This document shows positions 1 through 12,924 of a stretch of 64,000 bases of DNA, piece after piece. Both the position numbers and the translations under genes were made by a program. Location of the stretch: contig JASANE010018627.1 of the NCBI GenBank assembly GCA_030248225.1, positions 27,340 to 91,339 of the forward strand, written 5' to 3'. The stretch's first letter is position 1; each line of letters opens with the position of its first letter. This stretch comes from Trileptium ribeirensis (lineage: Eukaryota > Nematoda > Enoplea > Enoplida > Thoracostomopsidae). The notes beneath the pieces are model-generated. The model was not told where the DNA came from. It was given only the letters and a program-made list of their open reading frames with translations, and searched no databases.

Positions 1-3000
1 GATTATATTTCCTGTATATAATTAATGTTTTAACCAAAAGAAAACCAATATATTTGTCCACTAATCTCCACTGTTGTATAAAGTAAAGAACATTATGAAC
101 GCTCGGCTATGTGGAAACTTATTTATAAATAATGAATCTTCAAGTATCGTCCTATCCTGTTACGGGTAAAACTAAAAATCTGAAATTACCGTATATTCTT
201 CTTTTGCTGTCGATCGGGTCCAAAATTAGTCTTCATTGCACGGTCCAACTGCATACGTACAGTTTGGCTTTGCAAATGAAATCCATCACATTAATTTTGC
301 TCTGTACCACCCAAAAATCGACAACATCTATTTTACAGGCGAAATTTGTTACTCGAAATGACATACATATGATGCAAAGAACGTATAATGAGTCGTATAC
401 GAGTCTAGTACATTGTGTTGAAAAAGATTGCATAGTTCTCACTACTAGCAAGGATATGTGAGCTAAATGAGTGAAAACCATAAATCAAGCTACAATCACA
501 CACGTATCAAGTTGGTCATAACGGAACTATCGAATGTACGTTCAACACTGCAAAGGTCTCATTGTCTGATATCATAGTAAGTCATGAAATGTTCCCAACT
601 TAAGAGTATATCGTTTGTTAGAGAGTTGATAATAATTTGCAGCTGATATAATTTGTGGCTGCGGCTAGGCCTACCAACTCGACCGCAAGAATGGCGGGGA
701 GTTAAAGATCATTATGGGGTTTGGGGGATAGTCGCCACTTATGTATCGTCACTGGTTCCTGTGCTTGCTTTAATCTGAGAGTTATTTGCGCTTTGAGAGC
801 AGGTGCTCATGGCTCATACAGGATTTAATTAAGGGAGGGCCCGGTGAAAATTGTGTGTTATAAAGGAAGGCGCTAAAAAATTTACATTTGTCATACTGCA
901 AAATAACAAATTTTGCATCAGGAGCGCAAAATGAACCCGAAAACTCGGAAGTAAGGGACCGGGTTTCCTATACCGCCTCATCGGATGCACCATTGCAGGT
1001 GCTCCAAAATAATTTAGGGGATAGCTGATACTCCCGAATATATCCGCGCTGGATAACACCAGACAGATAAAAGGCCTATAACACAATCATGTAAGGTAAA
1101 GTGTATAGGCATGGCTAAGTGTATTGTCTTCGACAAAATTGTTATCACAGACTCTTTGTTCGTTGAATTGATCATTTAGTGTAGTTGTGCTTTGGTAAAA
1201 TAGTTTTCATTTGAATGTATTGTCTGCTTTGAACATGTTCAGATACTGGAACTGCATTTAAAAACAAATGTTAACATGTAGTGGACAATTTCAACCTCTT
1301 CCACTTTGCAAACGTTTTACAACTTAGTATGATATTATGATATTCAATCTGTAAAAGTAGTAAGCCAAGAATAAAAACACCAGCTGTAACCACTGGAAAA
1401 ATGCTGTTTGATTAACAAAATACTGGGTTACAGCTTTGAAACTTTTGTGACCATTAATTCACACGATCTAATATTAAATTCGCTAACAGACAGAAGAAAG
1501 CACCTAAACGTCTTCATTCTTAGCGATGTATGCTGTAGCTCTGAGTAAATAAGGCGGACACGGCGATGAGGAAACAATTTTTATTGGTATAAAATAAAGT
1601 TATTTAGAAATAGCTGAAATATCAGCTTCTATTAAATATTACTGAATTGAATTAAGTTAAAAAGTACAAATAGCGGAAAATGCGATGAGGAAGCAATTTT
1701 TATTTGTATAAAATAAAGCAATGTAATTTTGGAAAGAACCATATGAAAAAAGGTAAATCTATACGGTCTGCACATGCGAAAATATCTCATAAAACTTCCG
1801 TTGTATCACCACTTTACACTAGCATTTAGCATATTAGCACAGACATTTAGACATTTAGCACCGGTCACTAAAATATTTGTTCTGTACTAATTTATTATGA
1901 ACGTTGTGCAATCTTTGTAGCCCGAAGTATTAAATTTGGTTATTTAGGAAATGTAAGACGACGTATACAAAATTATTCTAAACGAAGACACTTGCTTCGT
2001 CAACACAATACCTTTGGAATCAGGTATAGAATGAGGCCTCACAACCAGTCGTATGACAGACCTGCTTTATATGGTATATCATCTTAATGTATAATATGGT
2101 ATATCATCTTAATGTATAACGTAAATAGATAGCTAGAAATATGTGTGTACACTTGTAAAATCTTGTCACTTTTCGTGCGTTTGTTGCAAATCCTTAGAGA
2201 TTGACGTGTTAGATCAAGATGCCAATCAGCTGATTCCTCTTAAGATACTGTAACATATTCCGAAACACCCACTGTGCGCCTATTCCGTCTTGTTAGCGGA
2301 TTTCAATAGTAGGATTGGCTAAACGCTCCTATAACTAAGATCGCAATTAAAAGTGCATTGAAGTTTAAACTTATAAACATATAGACATTGCAAAGTATGA
2401 AAAAACTGAAATATGTCATAGACTGTCGGCCGAGACAAAGAAGGATGTAAGTTGATAAGGATGTTTAAACACATCTGGCTTGAAACATTTTAAGGAAAAT
2501 TTTCAGCGTTTATGCTTTGTACAACAAACCAAAAACTGTTTCGTGACACGTGGTAAAATTTGCTCGGACACATTTACATTAGATATATTAATCTTTTAGA
2601 ACCATCATTAAATATTTATACTTAAGTATATATAAAATTGTATTCAAACTTGGAGTTGGAGGCGATTTATTGAACAAAAACCCTGCATTATTAAAATCGC
2701 TTTCTGATAACTCTTTTTTTCTGGCCAACCAGAGGGATAATGGTAATAATAGACTGTTTGCCAGTATCGGGTTTTCCCGGCCGGAAAATGTTTCAAAACC
2801 AGAATCATGAAATGATAGTAGCATGTTCGTTTAGCTTAAGTGATAAAGAAAATTACGTTCAATGATGAAAACGACACATAAATGCAATCACCGTATTTTG
2901 GGGACATCATTCATACGACCAGCTTTAATCGCACACATTTGCACCAAGCAGCGATAAATGCCTTTGATATTTGCTATCATGGTACATGATGTGCAAATAT

Positions 3001-4279
3001 CACCATCTGAAACCTAGTTGTGTAACTGGGCCAGAGACTTAGAAAAATCATATAGTATAATTCAAATATAATTTACACTTACTTATTTAATGTTTTATTT
3101 TCATGCCACACGCTCCTTATTATGTCACCACATTTTGATCCACAATCAACAAAAAGTTCTGACTACGGTTTTAATAGCAGTGTTCAATTTTTTAATTCAG
3201 ATTTATTGTACCAAAAGTTATCGTTCTATGTTTACAAGAATGTTGAAACTCAACTGCTGGTTATTACAAAACGTCTGTCACGATGACAAGTTAATGAAAA
3301 GCTGTTTATTTTGTCAGACAGGCATGCAACTGAGGAGATCCTCTATAATCACAATTTATTACCATACAGTGGACTAAGGTCGTGAAAAACTAGTTAACCA
3401 GCCAAAGCAAGTGGTCGAGTCGTTGGACGATCGTTTGCATGTCAAACAGTATTACATGGCGACTGCTCAATACGACCCCTCGTTTTTAGCTTTCTATCAA
3501 CTCTTGGCATTGTTATAATACAACTGAGAAGCTAATATTGACTAAACTCACTTAGTACGTCAACTTCCTTATCGCGAAGATACGTCGTCGAAATTGTCTG
3601 ATTCATCTTCTGGGTTTTAAAGAAAACTAGTTTTTAAGTTTATTAAAAGCTGAATAAATTAGTAAAATATGAATTCATGGCGTTCAAATGGCCATTACGC
3701 CACATGTGCTGCACCCAATATTTGTCCAGTGAGGACTGAACAATTTTATCTATACTTTTTGTTTCCAAACGAAAACATTGAGTTTTGGGAATTTTCCGCA
3801 GTCAGAACAGAAAAATTTGCATTGTTTTTTAATAAAATTTCAGATTTGGAATTGGAATAATAAAGAGGTCGGCAAAACGTGTCACCGGAAACCAAGCACA
3901 ACCCTCTTTCCAGTGTATTCCGGAAGCCCGGATACAACATAGAGTTATTCTGGAAAGCAGCGCTCCGGACTGAAACGTACCTTCATTTGTCGTACCAAGT
4001 TGCATCACTCAGTACGCAAAGCAGGGACTTTGCTTTCTCAGAACATAGGCCACCTTTGCATTGCACTTCTATCCTTTGTTATATTTATTTTATATCTGTT
4101 AATCTCGAAATACCGCATATAAGACAAGCAAGTCAGGAAACACGAGGTCAGCTGTCCACATACAATTTTCATTAGCTTATATCTCTCATGTGAAAGATGA
4201 GTCATCGAAAATGGTTAACTTTAACTTAGTTCCATGCGTATAATTATTTCCGAATGTGTATCTGCGTTAGTGAAGTGAA
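1..4279. other. AT-rich intergenic DNA, no gene recognised
   Basis: I find no coding region I can support here. The longest open frames are about 100 codons, overlap on both strands and show no recognisable domain. Two small direct repeats are visible. A roughly 40-bp block built on GCGATGAGGAA followed by CAATTTTTATT occurs at about 1563 and again at about 1682. A 26-bp unit containing TATGGTATATCATC is tandemly doubled at about 2070-2122. Nothing else stands out. Confidence 0.6.
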
Positions 4280-4736
4280 CGTACGTTCAGTGGCGAGGCC
4301 AGCCCTCTGAATTTGGGGGGGCTATAGCCCTACGACCGTTCACTTCTTACTCAACACATTTAATTAGCGTATCTACTGATAAAAAATCTTGATTTATTAA
4401 TTTCAAATAGGTTTATTCTATTTGCTCGTCCGTTTGAAACATTAATCAATAAATAACAGACAATAGGAAGTTTACTGTGAACCGGAATATGCTTAAAGCA
4501 GACCGATAACACATAAAAAGGCACTAACGAACCGTATGACTAGTGTTGCTCTTTGACTGAACACGGTATGACACTATTTCTTGTTGCGTGAAGCTGTCAA
4601 GATTGTTGGTGGGGCGAAAAATGTGGGAACTGAAAAATTTGGGGGGCTAATATGTTTCAATTTGGGGTGCTAGATTTTGAATTTGGGGGGGCTTAGCCCC
4701 CCCAGCCCCCACCCTAGCCTCGCCACTGCGTACGTT
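4280..4736. mobile_element. hAT-type MITE with perfect 8-bp target duplication
   Basis: The element spans 4288-4728 (441 bp). It opens with CAGTGGCGAGGCCAGC and closes with GCCTCGCCACTG, giving imperfect terminal inverted repeats. The same 8 bases, CGTACGTT, flank it at 4280-4287 and 4729-4736. CAGTGGCG-type ends and 8-bp duplications are the signature of the hAT superfamily. It has no transposase frame, so it is non-autonomous. Several G6-7 runs followed by CTA or CTTA sit near both ends (for example after 4313 and after 4684). They resemble the G-run/CTA motif of the larger family at 39491 and 49610. The perfect target duplication suggests a fairly recent insertion. Confidence 0.88.
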
Positions 4737-5057
4737 ATGGCGTTGTCGCAAGTACGGAAATAAATTTTAGTTTATAGATGTGCGCTAAGGGAAAATTAGA
4801 AGAAATGGAGAAAATTATGAGTAAAAATCGGTGATACTTGAAATGTTTTTAATTTCTTCCTGGTTTACCCAATAACCTCGATGAGTACAACCCTGCCAGG
4901 AACAACTACCCCTAAGCTGACGGACGCACCATGAACATCTACACTGAAAACGCGTTTCCATCAAATTTAAAAGGAGTTTCTTTGATTTTTGCAGCACCAG
5001 ATATTCTTTTAAAATCAAAAACTATTCTTTGAAATATAAGTAATTCTTTATAACATA

Positions 5058-5094
5058 ATTCTTTAAAGAATAATTCTTTGAAATTTCAAAGAAT
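5058..5094. repeat. Two adjacent perfect palindromes
   Basis: ATTCTTTAAAGAAT (5058-5071) is a perfect 14-bp palindrome. It is followed directly by a perfect 22-bp palindrome at 5073-5094 built from ATTCTTTGAAA and its complement. Further ATTCTTTG/CAAAGAAT half-sites lie at 5015-5045 and 5095-5125. The cluster could extrude hairpins or bind a dimeric factor. No function is shown. Confidence 0.6.
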
Positions 5095-5374
5095 AGTTCT
5101 TTGAATTTTAGAAGAATATTCTGTTGGTGCAAACATCAAAGAAACATCTTTCAAATTTCATGGAAAGGATTTTGAGTGTTCATCATAGGCCTATCGTATC
5201 ATAATTTGAAGTGTCAAAGAAATAAAGCCAATCAATTATGTCAAGATATTTTTATCTGGATGTAATTGCACAATATAACCATTTACAGCATAAAATAATG
5301 CGCATTTGGTATAGTGCTGAACAATAGTTTGCTGAACCTGGATCGTCTTCTACGTTAGTTACCACGCTATTTTG

Positions 5375-5505
5375 GAGATGTTGCTCGGTTCCTTAGGAAA
5401 CCTCACAAAGCGAGCAAATAACAACGGTACGTGCAAACGCACGACGCACTACAAACTCGTTTAGTGATTCGCGTCGCAATGTGCGCTGCTAGAAATATGT
5501 GACTC
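5375..5505. repeat. Dispersed repeat, copy without a tRNA head
   Basis: The stretch beginning TGCTCGGTTCCTTAGG and containing GAGCAAATAACAACGG matches 12928-13035, which has GCTCGGTTCCTTAAGG and CGAGTAACAACGCACG. The match runs over roughly 110 bp with substitutions and small indels. The copy at 12928 directly abuts a tRNA-like segment. This one does not. It is a two-copy dispersed repeat within the window, possibly the body of a SINE. Confidence 0.5.
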
Positions 5506-6184
5506 TATGCCGGAAAGATACTCTTAATCAAGGTTTGCGGGTTAGCCTAAATACCTCCACAATCTGCCGACTCCAAATAAATGGCTCAAATTTTGACTTA
5601 ATCTGAGCATATATACATATTTTTGACTATTCCACTATGCTGCAATTTGGTTTGTTTTGGCGTTGGCTGAGATTGAGTTAAGCTTATCCAATTTGAGAAA
5701 AACAGACTCATGAAGCAATGGTTGTCTTAACTAAAGTCAAATTTAATTCAGCGAAGAATATGCTTTTTTATAATATCTGACTTAAAACCTGGATATATAT
5801 GTGAAGGCGCATATTAGTCTGAAAATAATCATATAAACTGCTGTTCATAAGCGCACTAAACAATATTTTCTCGTTATTTCAAGCGAAAAATGAATAAGGC
5901 CAAATTACAACAAGGCACAACAATGAAATAAACACGGATTTTAAACAAATTTTCATTGCGTGCTTGCTGTGCTTTGAAAACCCGTTCTAAAAGTGTGGCA
6001 CATTCTTATTAATCACAGATCACGACTGCAACAATAGTTTCTTTATGATTCCGGAAATTACTTGCAAAAAATGCATAATGATAATCAGCCAAGGTCAGAA
6101 TGTTTGCACAAGTTAGTTTTCAAACTAAAGTGGTGGAGTATTACTTTACAATCCAAGCTTCCCATTAAGCAAAGAATATTTACG

Positions 6185-6385
6185 GAACATAGGGCCCAAG
6201 TAACCCTGAGGGGCGGTACAATGTTAGAAAAAAGAACAACTTAAAACAACGCATTCAAGGGGCGGCAACCCCCCGATTTAGGTTTAGGCTTAGTGTATGT
6301 CTCATATAACGACCTTAGCTTCGGCTAAGACTAAGGCTTAGGCTTCGTATATCGAGATGACCTGCATTATATTTCCGCCCTTCAG
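6185..6385. repeat. Dispersed repeat rich in TTAGGC-like hexamers, copy 1
   Basis: This stretch contains TTAGGTTTAGGCTTAG, AGACTAAGGCTTAGGCTT and a GGGGCGG/CCCCCC block. Read in reverse complement it aligns with about 58530-58680, sharing the order AAGCCTAAGCCTTAGTCTTA, then TATATGAG, then CTAAGCCTAA, then a G-run, then GTTCTTT. A shorter relative lies at 23430-23500. The TTAGGC-like units are therefore part of a dispersed element and are not evidence of a telomere. Confidence 0.6.
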
Positions 6386-6389
6386 GGTT

Positions 6390-8375
6390 TACTTGGACCG
6401 GACATAGTATCATAGGCGCAGGATGGATTTTAGGATAGGCGATGATCAAGCTGTACTTTACCTAAATTTTATTGGTCAAAAGTCTAAAATACATGAAAAA
6501 ATAAGACGTCAATGTACATTTACGCAACGATCACTATAAATTTTTCGTTTAAAAAGTGTTGATTTTATACTAAATACATTGAACAAACAAAGTAGGCAAT
6601 AGGTGCAGTTTTGTGGAAAGGATAAACATCGCAGTACACTAAATTGCCCGCAACATTTGCTTAAAAGAGACGTCTCTTCGAAAACAAGATACAACTTCAA
6701 TGGGCGTCATACTGTTTCCCACTGAATCATTTCATGGGGCGACGGTCCCATGCCATTTATTCCCTAGCACCTGTATAGTATATATCACAATCCGGGTTGG
6801 TATTTATTAAATATGCCATGTGCTAAAATAAAGGTACGTTGCCGCCAATATCTTGGTATTTTAAGCTTTTTCTTTTTATTTTAATGTAGAAATTCAATAT
6901 TGATTATTCATTGGTCTGTTGATTGTTGTCAATCTGAGCGGTTTGTAGCTTTTTTACACATGGTCAAGGTATCTGAAAACAATTGATGCTATTAGTCAAA
7001 CGTGAATGCCGGCTAATTTGCAAATTCTATGGCTTACGTCAAAGTCATATAGTTTGTTCAATGTATCATCTTTAATAAGTAAACTAAAAACATTGATATT
7101 TAGGATGACGAAATAAAATTTTATTTCGCCAAAATATAGCCCGCATTTATAGTGATATGAAATTTAAAATTCGTAGCCATCACGATTAAAACGAGGATTA
7201 GAATTTGAGCGAGAAGGCTCGCCTCTAGCACGATCACAACAAACGAGCGAGCTTCATGGTAGCCTCAAACTCATAGTCATGTAGGAAAAACAGTTGTATA
7301 ATTCTTGATTACTCAGTTATAAAACAAGAGAATTGTCACAAAAATAATCTGAAGTGTTACCATAAACATCGATATTGTTGTGCATTGTTTAATTGTGTAT
7401 TAATTTACGAAGAAGTCTGAAGAATAATTGTCAATATAAAATTCTGAATAGTCACCAAAAATAAGCATCACCAGTTGCTATAGTATCGAAGTGTCATGTT
7501 TGTTAGCTTAAAACATATTCGTAGCGTAGGTTGTCATGACTCTTAATATAGTACCCTACACAAAATATGCAAAGAAGAACCAAGTTCAACTTGCAGTGGA
7601 TTATTATGCCGCAATTTGGCATTGAAGAAATTAACAAAGCTCGCCACAACGATCAGCAGCTCTTTTTTGCTTTTCCTTTTTTACTGTCGTTGAAGTTCAA
7701 TTTTCACGGTAGTTGGGAATTTGCCGACTGAGGCGTTTAGTATATATTATATTTTTTGCGCTTTTCTTATATGCAACGTGCTGTCACTACGGTGCAATGA
7801 AACCGGATGTATAGATCTGTTTGGTGATCGGTCTCATTCGGTTTGCAATGAGTTACCTGGCAGCTGATGCTAAGACGCTGAAATATCCACGGTAAAGCTG
7901 GCCAAACACATTACACGCGAGTAACGTGGAGTACAACACAGATTGCGTTAATATTCACACAAAGCATCAGAAAGTGTAGAAATCTTAACTACCGTCACAC
8001 TAGTAAAACGTAGTATACAATGTGTACATAACTGGTAAATTATATATTTTACAGCATAATATCCTAGTAGGAAACGAAATACTAGCTATACATGTTAATG
8101 TCGTTGGTATTTAAGTCTTTAATAGAATATTAAAATAAGTGAAATCTAAATCTTCCGTAAAAAATCCGTACAATGAAATATATATTCTACCAAAGGTATA
8201 TATATACTCAATTTTAGTACTTTTGCTGACTTTGGACTACTATATTAATTTGCACTGACGTTTACATTTTGGCCGAAAGATATCTTCAACAGGCACAAAA
8301 GTTACACCGTGATAACTATTTTAATACTTGGAGATAAAACATATATTTCTGCATAGCGTCATACAATCCTGCTTC
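6390..8375. other. AT-rich intergenic DNA, nothing recognised
   Basis: Both strands lack a convincing coding frame. The longest open frame is about 63 codons (6509-6700, minus) and has no recognisable motif. I see no tRNA, rRNA, tandem repeat or terminal inverted repeat in this stretch. Confidence 0.5.
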
Positions 8376-8891
8376 TTATGCGGCGTTCACGTTATAATGT
8401 CCCCAACGTTTGGAACCTATGTACCCCACACAGTGTCAGACACACTGTTGACAACAGGGTGTCTTAGACACCCCCATGTTTTTAATAAATTTTTTCAACG
8501 GTAGCTAGTTACGCGTATTACCACTTGCCGACAGTGTCAGGCACACCGTGTCTTCTGGCAGTTTTATTGACACTGTTCGGAATTATTTGAGCAATGTTCA
8601 TATGGGATAGATACAAATATCGAGAATTTAGGAAAAACTCCACAGGACAGTTGACTAATAAACCGCATTCGCTACAGACGGTGTCCGTTATAGTTAATTC
8701 GCGCCAAATTGGTAGCTAAGGGTGTGTATGACACTGTCTAGAAAAAATTTAGTAGCTAAGGGTGTGTCGTACACCCTCGGCATTTGATTTACAGTATGGG
8801 TGTCACCCTTACTGTCTATACGGTAGGGTCGCGACTACAGGGGGTCAAAAGTTCCAAACAGCGGGGACATTATAACGTGAACGCCGCATTA
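8376..8891. mobile_element. 510-bp MITE with long TIRs and TTA target duplication
   Basis: The element is 8379-8888. Its ends are near-perfect inverted repeats of about 38 bp, starting TGCGGCGTTCACGTTATAAT on the left and closing with the complement of the same sequence on the right. TTA flanks it at 8376-8378 and 8889-8891. A three-base TWA duplication suggests the PIF/Harbinger group, although no transposase is present. The interior is unusual: many short GTGTC/GACAC palindromic pieces (around 8437-8475, 8538-8560, 8725-8775 and 8808-8815) and two copies of TAGCTAAGGGTGTGT. Confidence 0.85.
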
Positions 8892-8932
8892 TTACTAAAA
8901 GCTTTAACAATTATTGTCTGATTATTCAGTGG

Positions 8933-9425
8933 TAATGCGCGAGTAAACTTAAGGTGACCCCGCCATCCATCCTATTTTGTATTTTTGGATAAAATTTGTT
9001 ACGGAACGCTTTTTGAAAAATTGAAATTCGGCGTAAAACGGTTCGCGAACGCAGCGCTTGCGATTGAAATCTAACCATTTTGTGTTCGCGAAAATTGAAG
9101 TAAAATTACCCAAATTTTTGATAAGGAAAATTTATCAATTTGGTTGTGACGTCAATTTTGCATTAAATTTGGTCGCGAACACTGTATAATCCAAATTTTA
9201 ATGATAATGCATTAGGGAACAGAATTTCTGTAAACTGAAGTCGCCGAAATTCTGTTTGAACGTAAGGTCTAATATCTGGCACTTGAATTTGATTTTGCCA
9301 ATTTTTGATTAGCGAAAAACCCAATGAAATTTAGCCTGTTTTCCGTAACAAGGGTTTGTGATTCGATATCGGTAATGACATAATAGGATCGTTAGCGGAG
9401 TCACCTTAAGTGTACTCACGCATAA
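8933..9425. mobile_element. MITE family 'GTGACCCCGCC', copy A
   Basis: The element is 8936-9422 (487 bp), flanked by TAA at 8933-8935 and 9423-9425. The TIR reads TGCGCGAGTAAACTTAAGG on the left, matched by a complement on the right with few changes. The interior contains GTTCGCGAA blocks. Copies B (15274-15761, opposite orientation) and C (32574-33100) share the same interior almost throughout, for example AACCATTTTGTGTTCGCG and GTAACAAGGGTTTG. The three-base TWA target suggests a PIF/Harbinger-like non-autonomous family. It lies only 41 bp from the preceding MITE. Confidence 0.88.
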
Positions 9426-9529
9426 CACTGGATAAAACACAATAATGGCGAAATTATATGAATGCTGTTAGTCATACATGTTAGAAATTAGCAGCAACTT
9501 TCATCCTATTGATTATGTAATTTAATTAT

Positions 9530-9592
9530 AAGTAATTTATATACATAATATAATTTATATACATAATATATTTATATATATAATTTATAATA
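9530..9592. repeat. AT-only short tandem repeat
   Basis: A motif AATTTATATACATAATAT is repeated two to three times with decay into (TA)n. This is ordinary low-complexity sequence. Confidence 0.6.
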
Positions 9593-9599
9593 AGAAGAA

Positions 9600-12500
9600 A
9601 ATATAGTCTGAGTTGCTGGAACAGCTGCTATTATTGAACTTGGTTAAGGAATAGCAAATGACAAGTTAGTTCTGGACACTATGTTGGTTTCAGTTTACGA
9701 CCTTGAGATATATGTCACAAAATGTTAGAAAGGCTTACGTTTCGGAGCCTTTTACTAATAAAGATCGAATTGTAGAGTTTTAAGTATTGTCCTGCAGCCC
9801 AATCATTACAGTTTTTTAGGGAAGGGCTGCAACGATGTATAACAATTAATTAGTGGATTTTAGTGCAAGGCACTACAAGTATCAACAGGTTAATAGTAAT
9901 ATGAAAATACATTCAATATCAGCTCTCGTGTAAGCGATAACTGTGCCATCGGAAAAGAAGTAATGCACCGAAATTTTTAACTAAATTTGCCAGGAAACTG
10001 GGACACGGGATCCAATTAGAAATAGATTAAAATGACCCTATATACGGTCTTTTAGTATCTTATGATATTACAAATTAGAGATTTTACCTTAGCTGCAATT
10101 TTGTACAAAGTGATGCACAAACAGCTGAATCGATCTGTTAAGAGATTTAAATTTTGAATAATGATTCAGCACTTATCGTTCACGAATGAAAACTTGATCA
10201 GTCAGATGTATAATCGCGCAGTCTCACCACATAAATGTAGCGTTTGCTAAAAGCTATTTCAGCAAAATTGGTTAATCTGTTCAACAGACACATTTGCTGC
10301 AAATGATAATATCACGTTTACATAATGTAAAATGGCCGAAAAGAATTATTTATTAGTGATTTATAAAGACAAGAGAAACATTTTGAGCCATCATTGAAAC
10401 CGATCTGACCTTTCTTTACCGAGTTATGACGATTAATATATACGCCATGAAGAATTTGCAGTAGCTATGTTATCTTAATTAAATGATGGAAGGCCCATTG
10501 CTTATCGAATGTATAATCAGTGCAAACATTAAAGAAAGAAAACAAAATTAGCTTAAGCCATGAACGCTCATTGCTGCCAAACATGGAACAGCGAAGATTG
10601 CGCTGCGCTCTGCACTGTAGGGATTGCGAAGTTGTTTCTATTCGATTGCAATTGCGTCGTTATTCGTTCACATTGTATGGTTTGTTTATTACAGAACAGA
10701 GCAACAGCTACTAGATACTTCAATGGTTTGCGTTCACCGTCTGTATCTGTGCATCCCCTGAAAGTCTCGACCCAATTCTCGATAGTCCCGGGCCGATTTG
10801 TCATTATACATACATAAGATACAACACATCCTTGTGGCGTAAATGTAAACAAAACAAACGGCTTTTAGTCGTAGTGATTGATGTTCTTTTGCAAAACTAA
10901 AATCCTAAATTTATTTTTGAGTCCAAAGCGCTTCGTGCAATATGTATCTTATACAAAAAAATGGTTTTGCTATAAACAAACAAGACTTCGCGAACATTCC
11001 CGGCTTTTCATGTATATATAATCCTCAGTCGGTAATGCTACATTTAAAATGTCTTCACAAACGATAAGACTTTGCCAGTGTCCAATGTATTTATATAGAC
11101 TTGTCTTGCACTAAGGGTTAGTGTATCGAGTACTGCATGGCCTGTATTTGCGCCAACGCACTCCAATGTTCTCTGACATGGGCTCGAATGAGACGTCGCT
11201 GATCATCGGTTTATAGATGAACTGCCATAAAAAGTTGATAATACTACGATAAAACTTTTGGGTGCTAAAGTAACAAAAAAAAGACGTTTGTGTCTTAAGT
11301 TTTTGTGTTGTCAGCTGGTCCGATCTGTTTAAGAATTGCTAAATATATCCTTATGGCACTAGCACAGACATTGGCGCATATGGTATAATGAAATTAGAAA
11401 AAAATTGACATTGCTAAACAACAACCGTCGGCTAAAGCTAATTTTGCCCAATTGTTGCCGATTGTCCCCCAATTTTTGTTATTTGTGCTCGATGTTTGCT
11501 CATTTTTCCTCGATGTTTGCCAAAATTTTCCGCTGAACTTCGGCACGCAAGGGAGTACTTTGCTTGTGTCATGCCCGCATGGCCATCTTTCCCGGTCGAC
11601 TTAACGGTGCCCGTTTCCACCGTTGTTGTTGCCCTCTATAGTAGAAAGGGAAAATAGTAATGTGCTATCCATTCATGCGCGTCATCAATTAGGTAAAGGG
11701 GCATTTGGCTACCTTATGAGAGTCATAGTCATATATACAAAATTTGTAGACTTCCACAAAGCACATCAGCTAAAAATTACAAACGTCCCAAAACTCCGTA
11801 CAAATAATTTTATGGCTCTAAATTTACTTATCGGCCAATCCTCGGTGATTAAATAAAATCTGTGATGATGGCAGACGTCATGGGTCGTAGGAGCTGCAAG
11901 TTGTGCAAGGCAGTCATTTAATATTTTACATAAATATCCGGTCGTTGAATCCAAACACGTCGCAGTACGGGTAATTTGAAGTTTTTTTATGTGGTATGTC
12001 ATTCATAATTGTCATACGAACTTGATGGTGTGAAGGGAAGTGTGCTGAGAGATGTCCCAAAGACTTGTGCTAGTTTGGCTAGCATATTTTCGATTTTTGT
12101 ATAGATATATACATAAATAAATATATATGTATATATATATATACATATTCTTCGGTTTTTCAGAACGTGAGTAGCATGTTCATGTGATTGTTATGACGAT
12201 TTATGCGATAATTGTAATCCATCTTACTGTTTTTATCCGTTACCGCTCAGGCATACGCCGCCAGAAGCCAGATACCTCGTACTTCCAACTCGTCTGAATA
12301 AAATATACTACATGATTACAGATTTTCTAATGATTTCAAACTGAACACAAGGAAGACTACAAAAAAATTATTAATATGAACATGTTTTAATCGTTTGAAC
12401 GAAATCAATTTGAAGAATTTATTAGTCTCAACGCTCATGCACTCGTCATCATGAAGCTCAGTACATATCAAAATTTACTCGCATATCATTAACATGAACA

Positions 12501-12840
12501 TGTTTTAATCGCGTTGAACGACAACCACTTGAAGAGAAACACAAAGGAAAAACAGATAAAATTCGCATTAAACTTAAAACTCGTTCTATTGTTGTTCAAC
12601 GACCCTGTTTAGGGTAAAAATGTCGCGGAATACAACCAAAGATTAAAATTATTGCTGTTTTATGACATCCTACATGGTTCAATGTTATTTGTTTACCCGA
12701 AAAAAGAATCGAACCAAAAATTGGCTATGTCTAGACCAGTTTTTGTCCAAAGATGATCCACATTTATACGAATATCTTATTTATAAGTCCATTAAGCCTT
12801 TGATACACGACTGAATTTTTTATATCGTTCAATGTATAAT
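9600..12840. other. Intergenic DNA with scattered low-complexity sequence
   Basis: No supported gene. Three overlapping open frames of 64-94 codons at 10520-10852 lie on both strands and lack a recognisable domain. Positions 11430-11620 contain TTTGCC-rich sequence ending in CTTCGGCACGC. This resembles 15775-15830 and so is probably another fragment of the repeat block at 14460-16560. A (TA)n-rich microsatellite occupies about 12107-12150. ATTAACATGAACATGTTTTAATCG-like sequence is present twice, near 12370 and 12488. Confidence 0.5.
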
Positions 12841-12844
12841 AAAG

Positions 12845-12917
12845 TCCCGCCAGCGTCAGGGATAGAACCCAGGCTTTACGGGCGAAAGCTTCGCACGGTA
12901 TAACCACTGAGCTATTT
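12845..12917 (-). repeat. tRNA-like segment, probable SINE head
   Basis: On the minus strand this stretch reads through TAGCTCAGTGGTTATA (box A-like), a potential 5-bp anticodon stem GCTTT/AAAGC around a 7-base loop, and GGGTTCTATCCC (box B-like). The base before the putative anticodon is G instead of the U expected at position 33, and the D arm is poor. A working tRNA is therefore unlikely. An internal Pol III promoter of a SINE fits better. The adjoining 12928-13035 repeats elsewhere at 5375-5505. Confidence 0.55.
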
Positions 12918-12924
12918 AGAAGCT

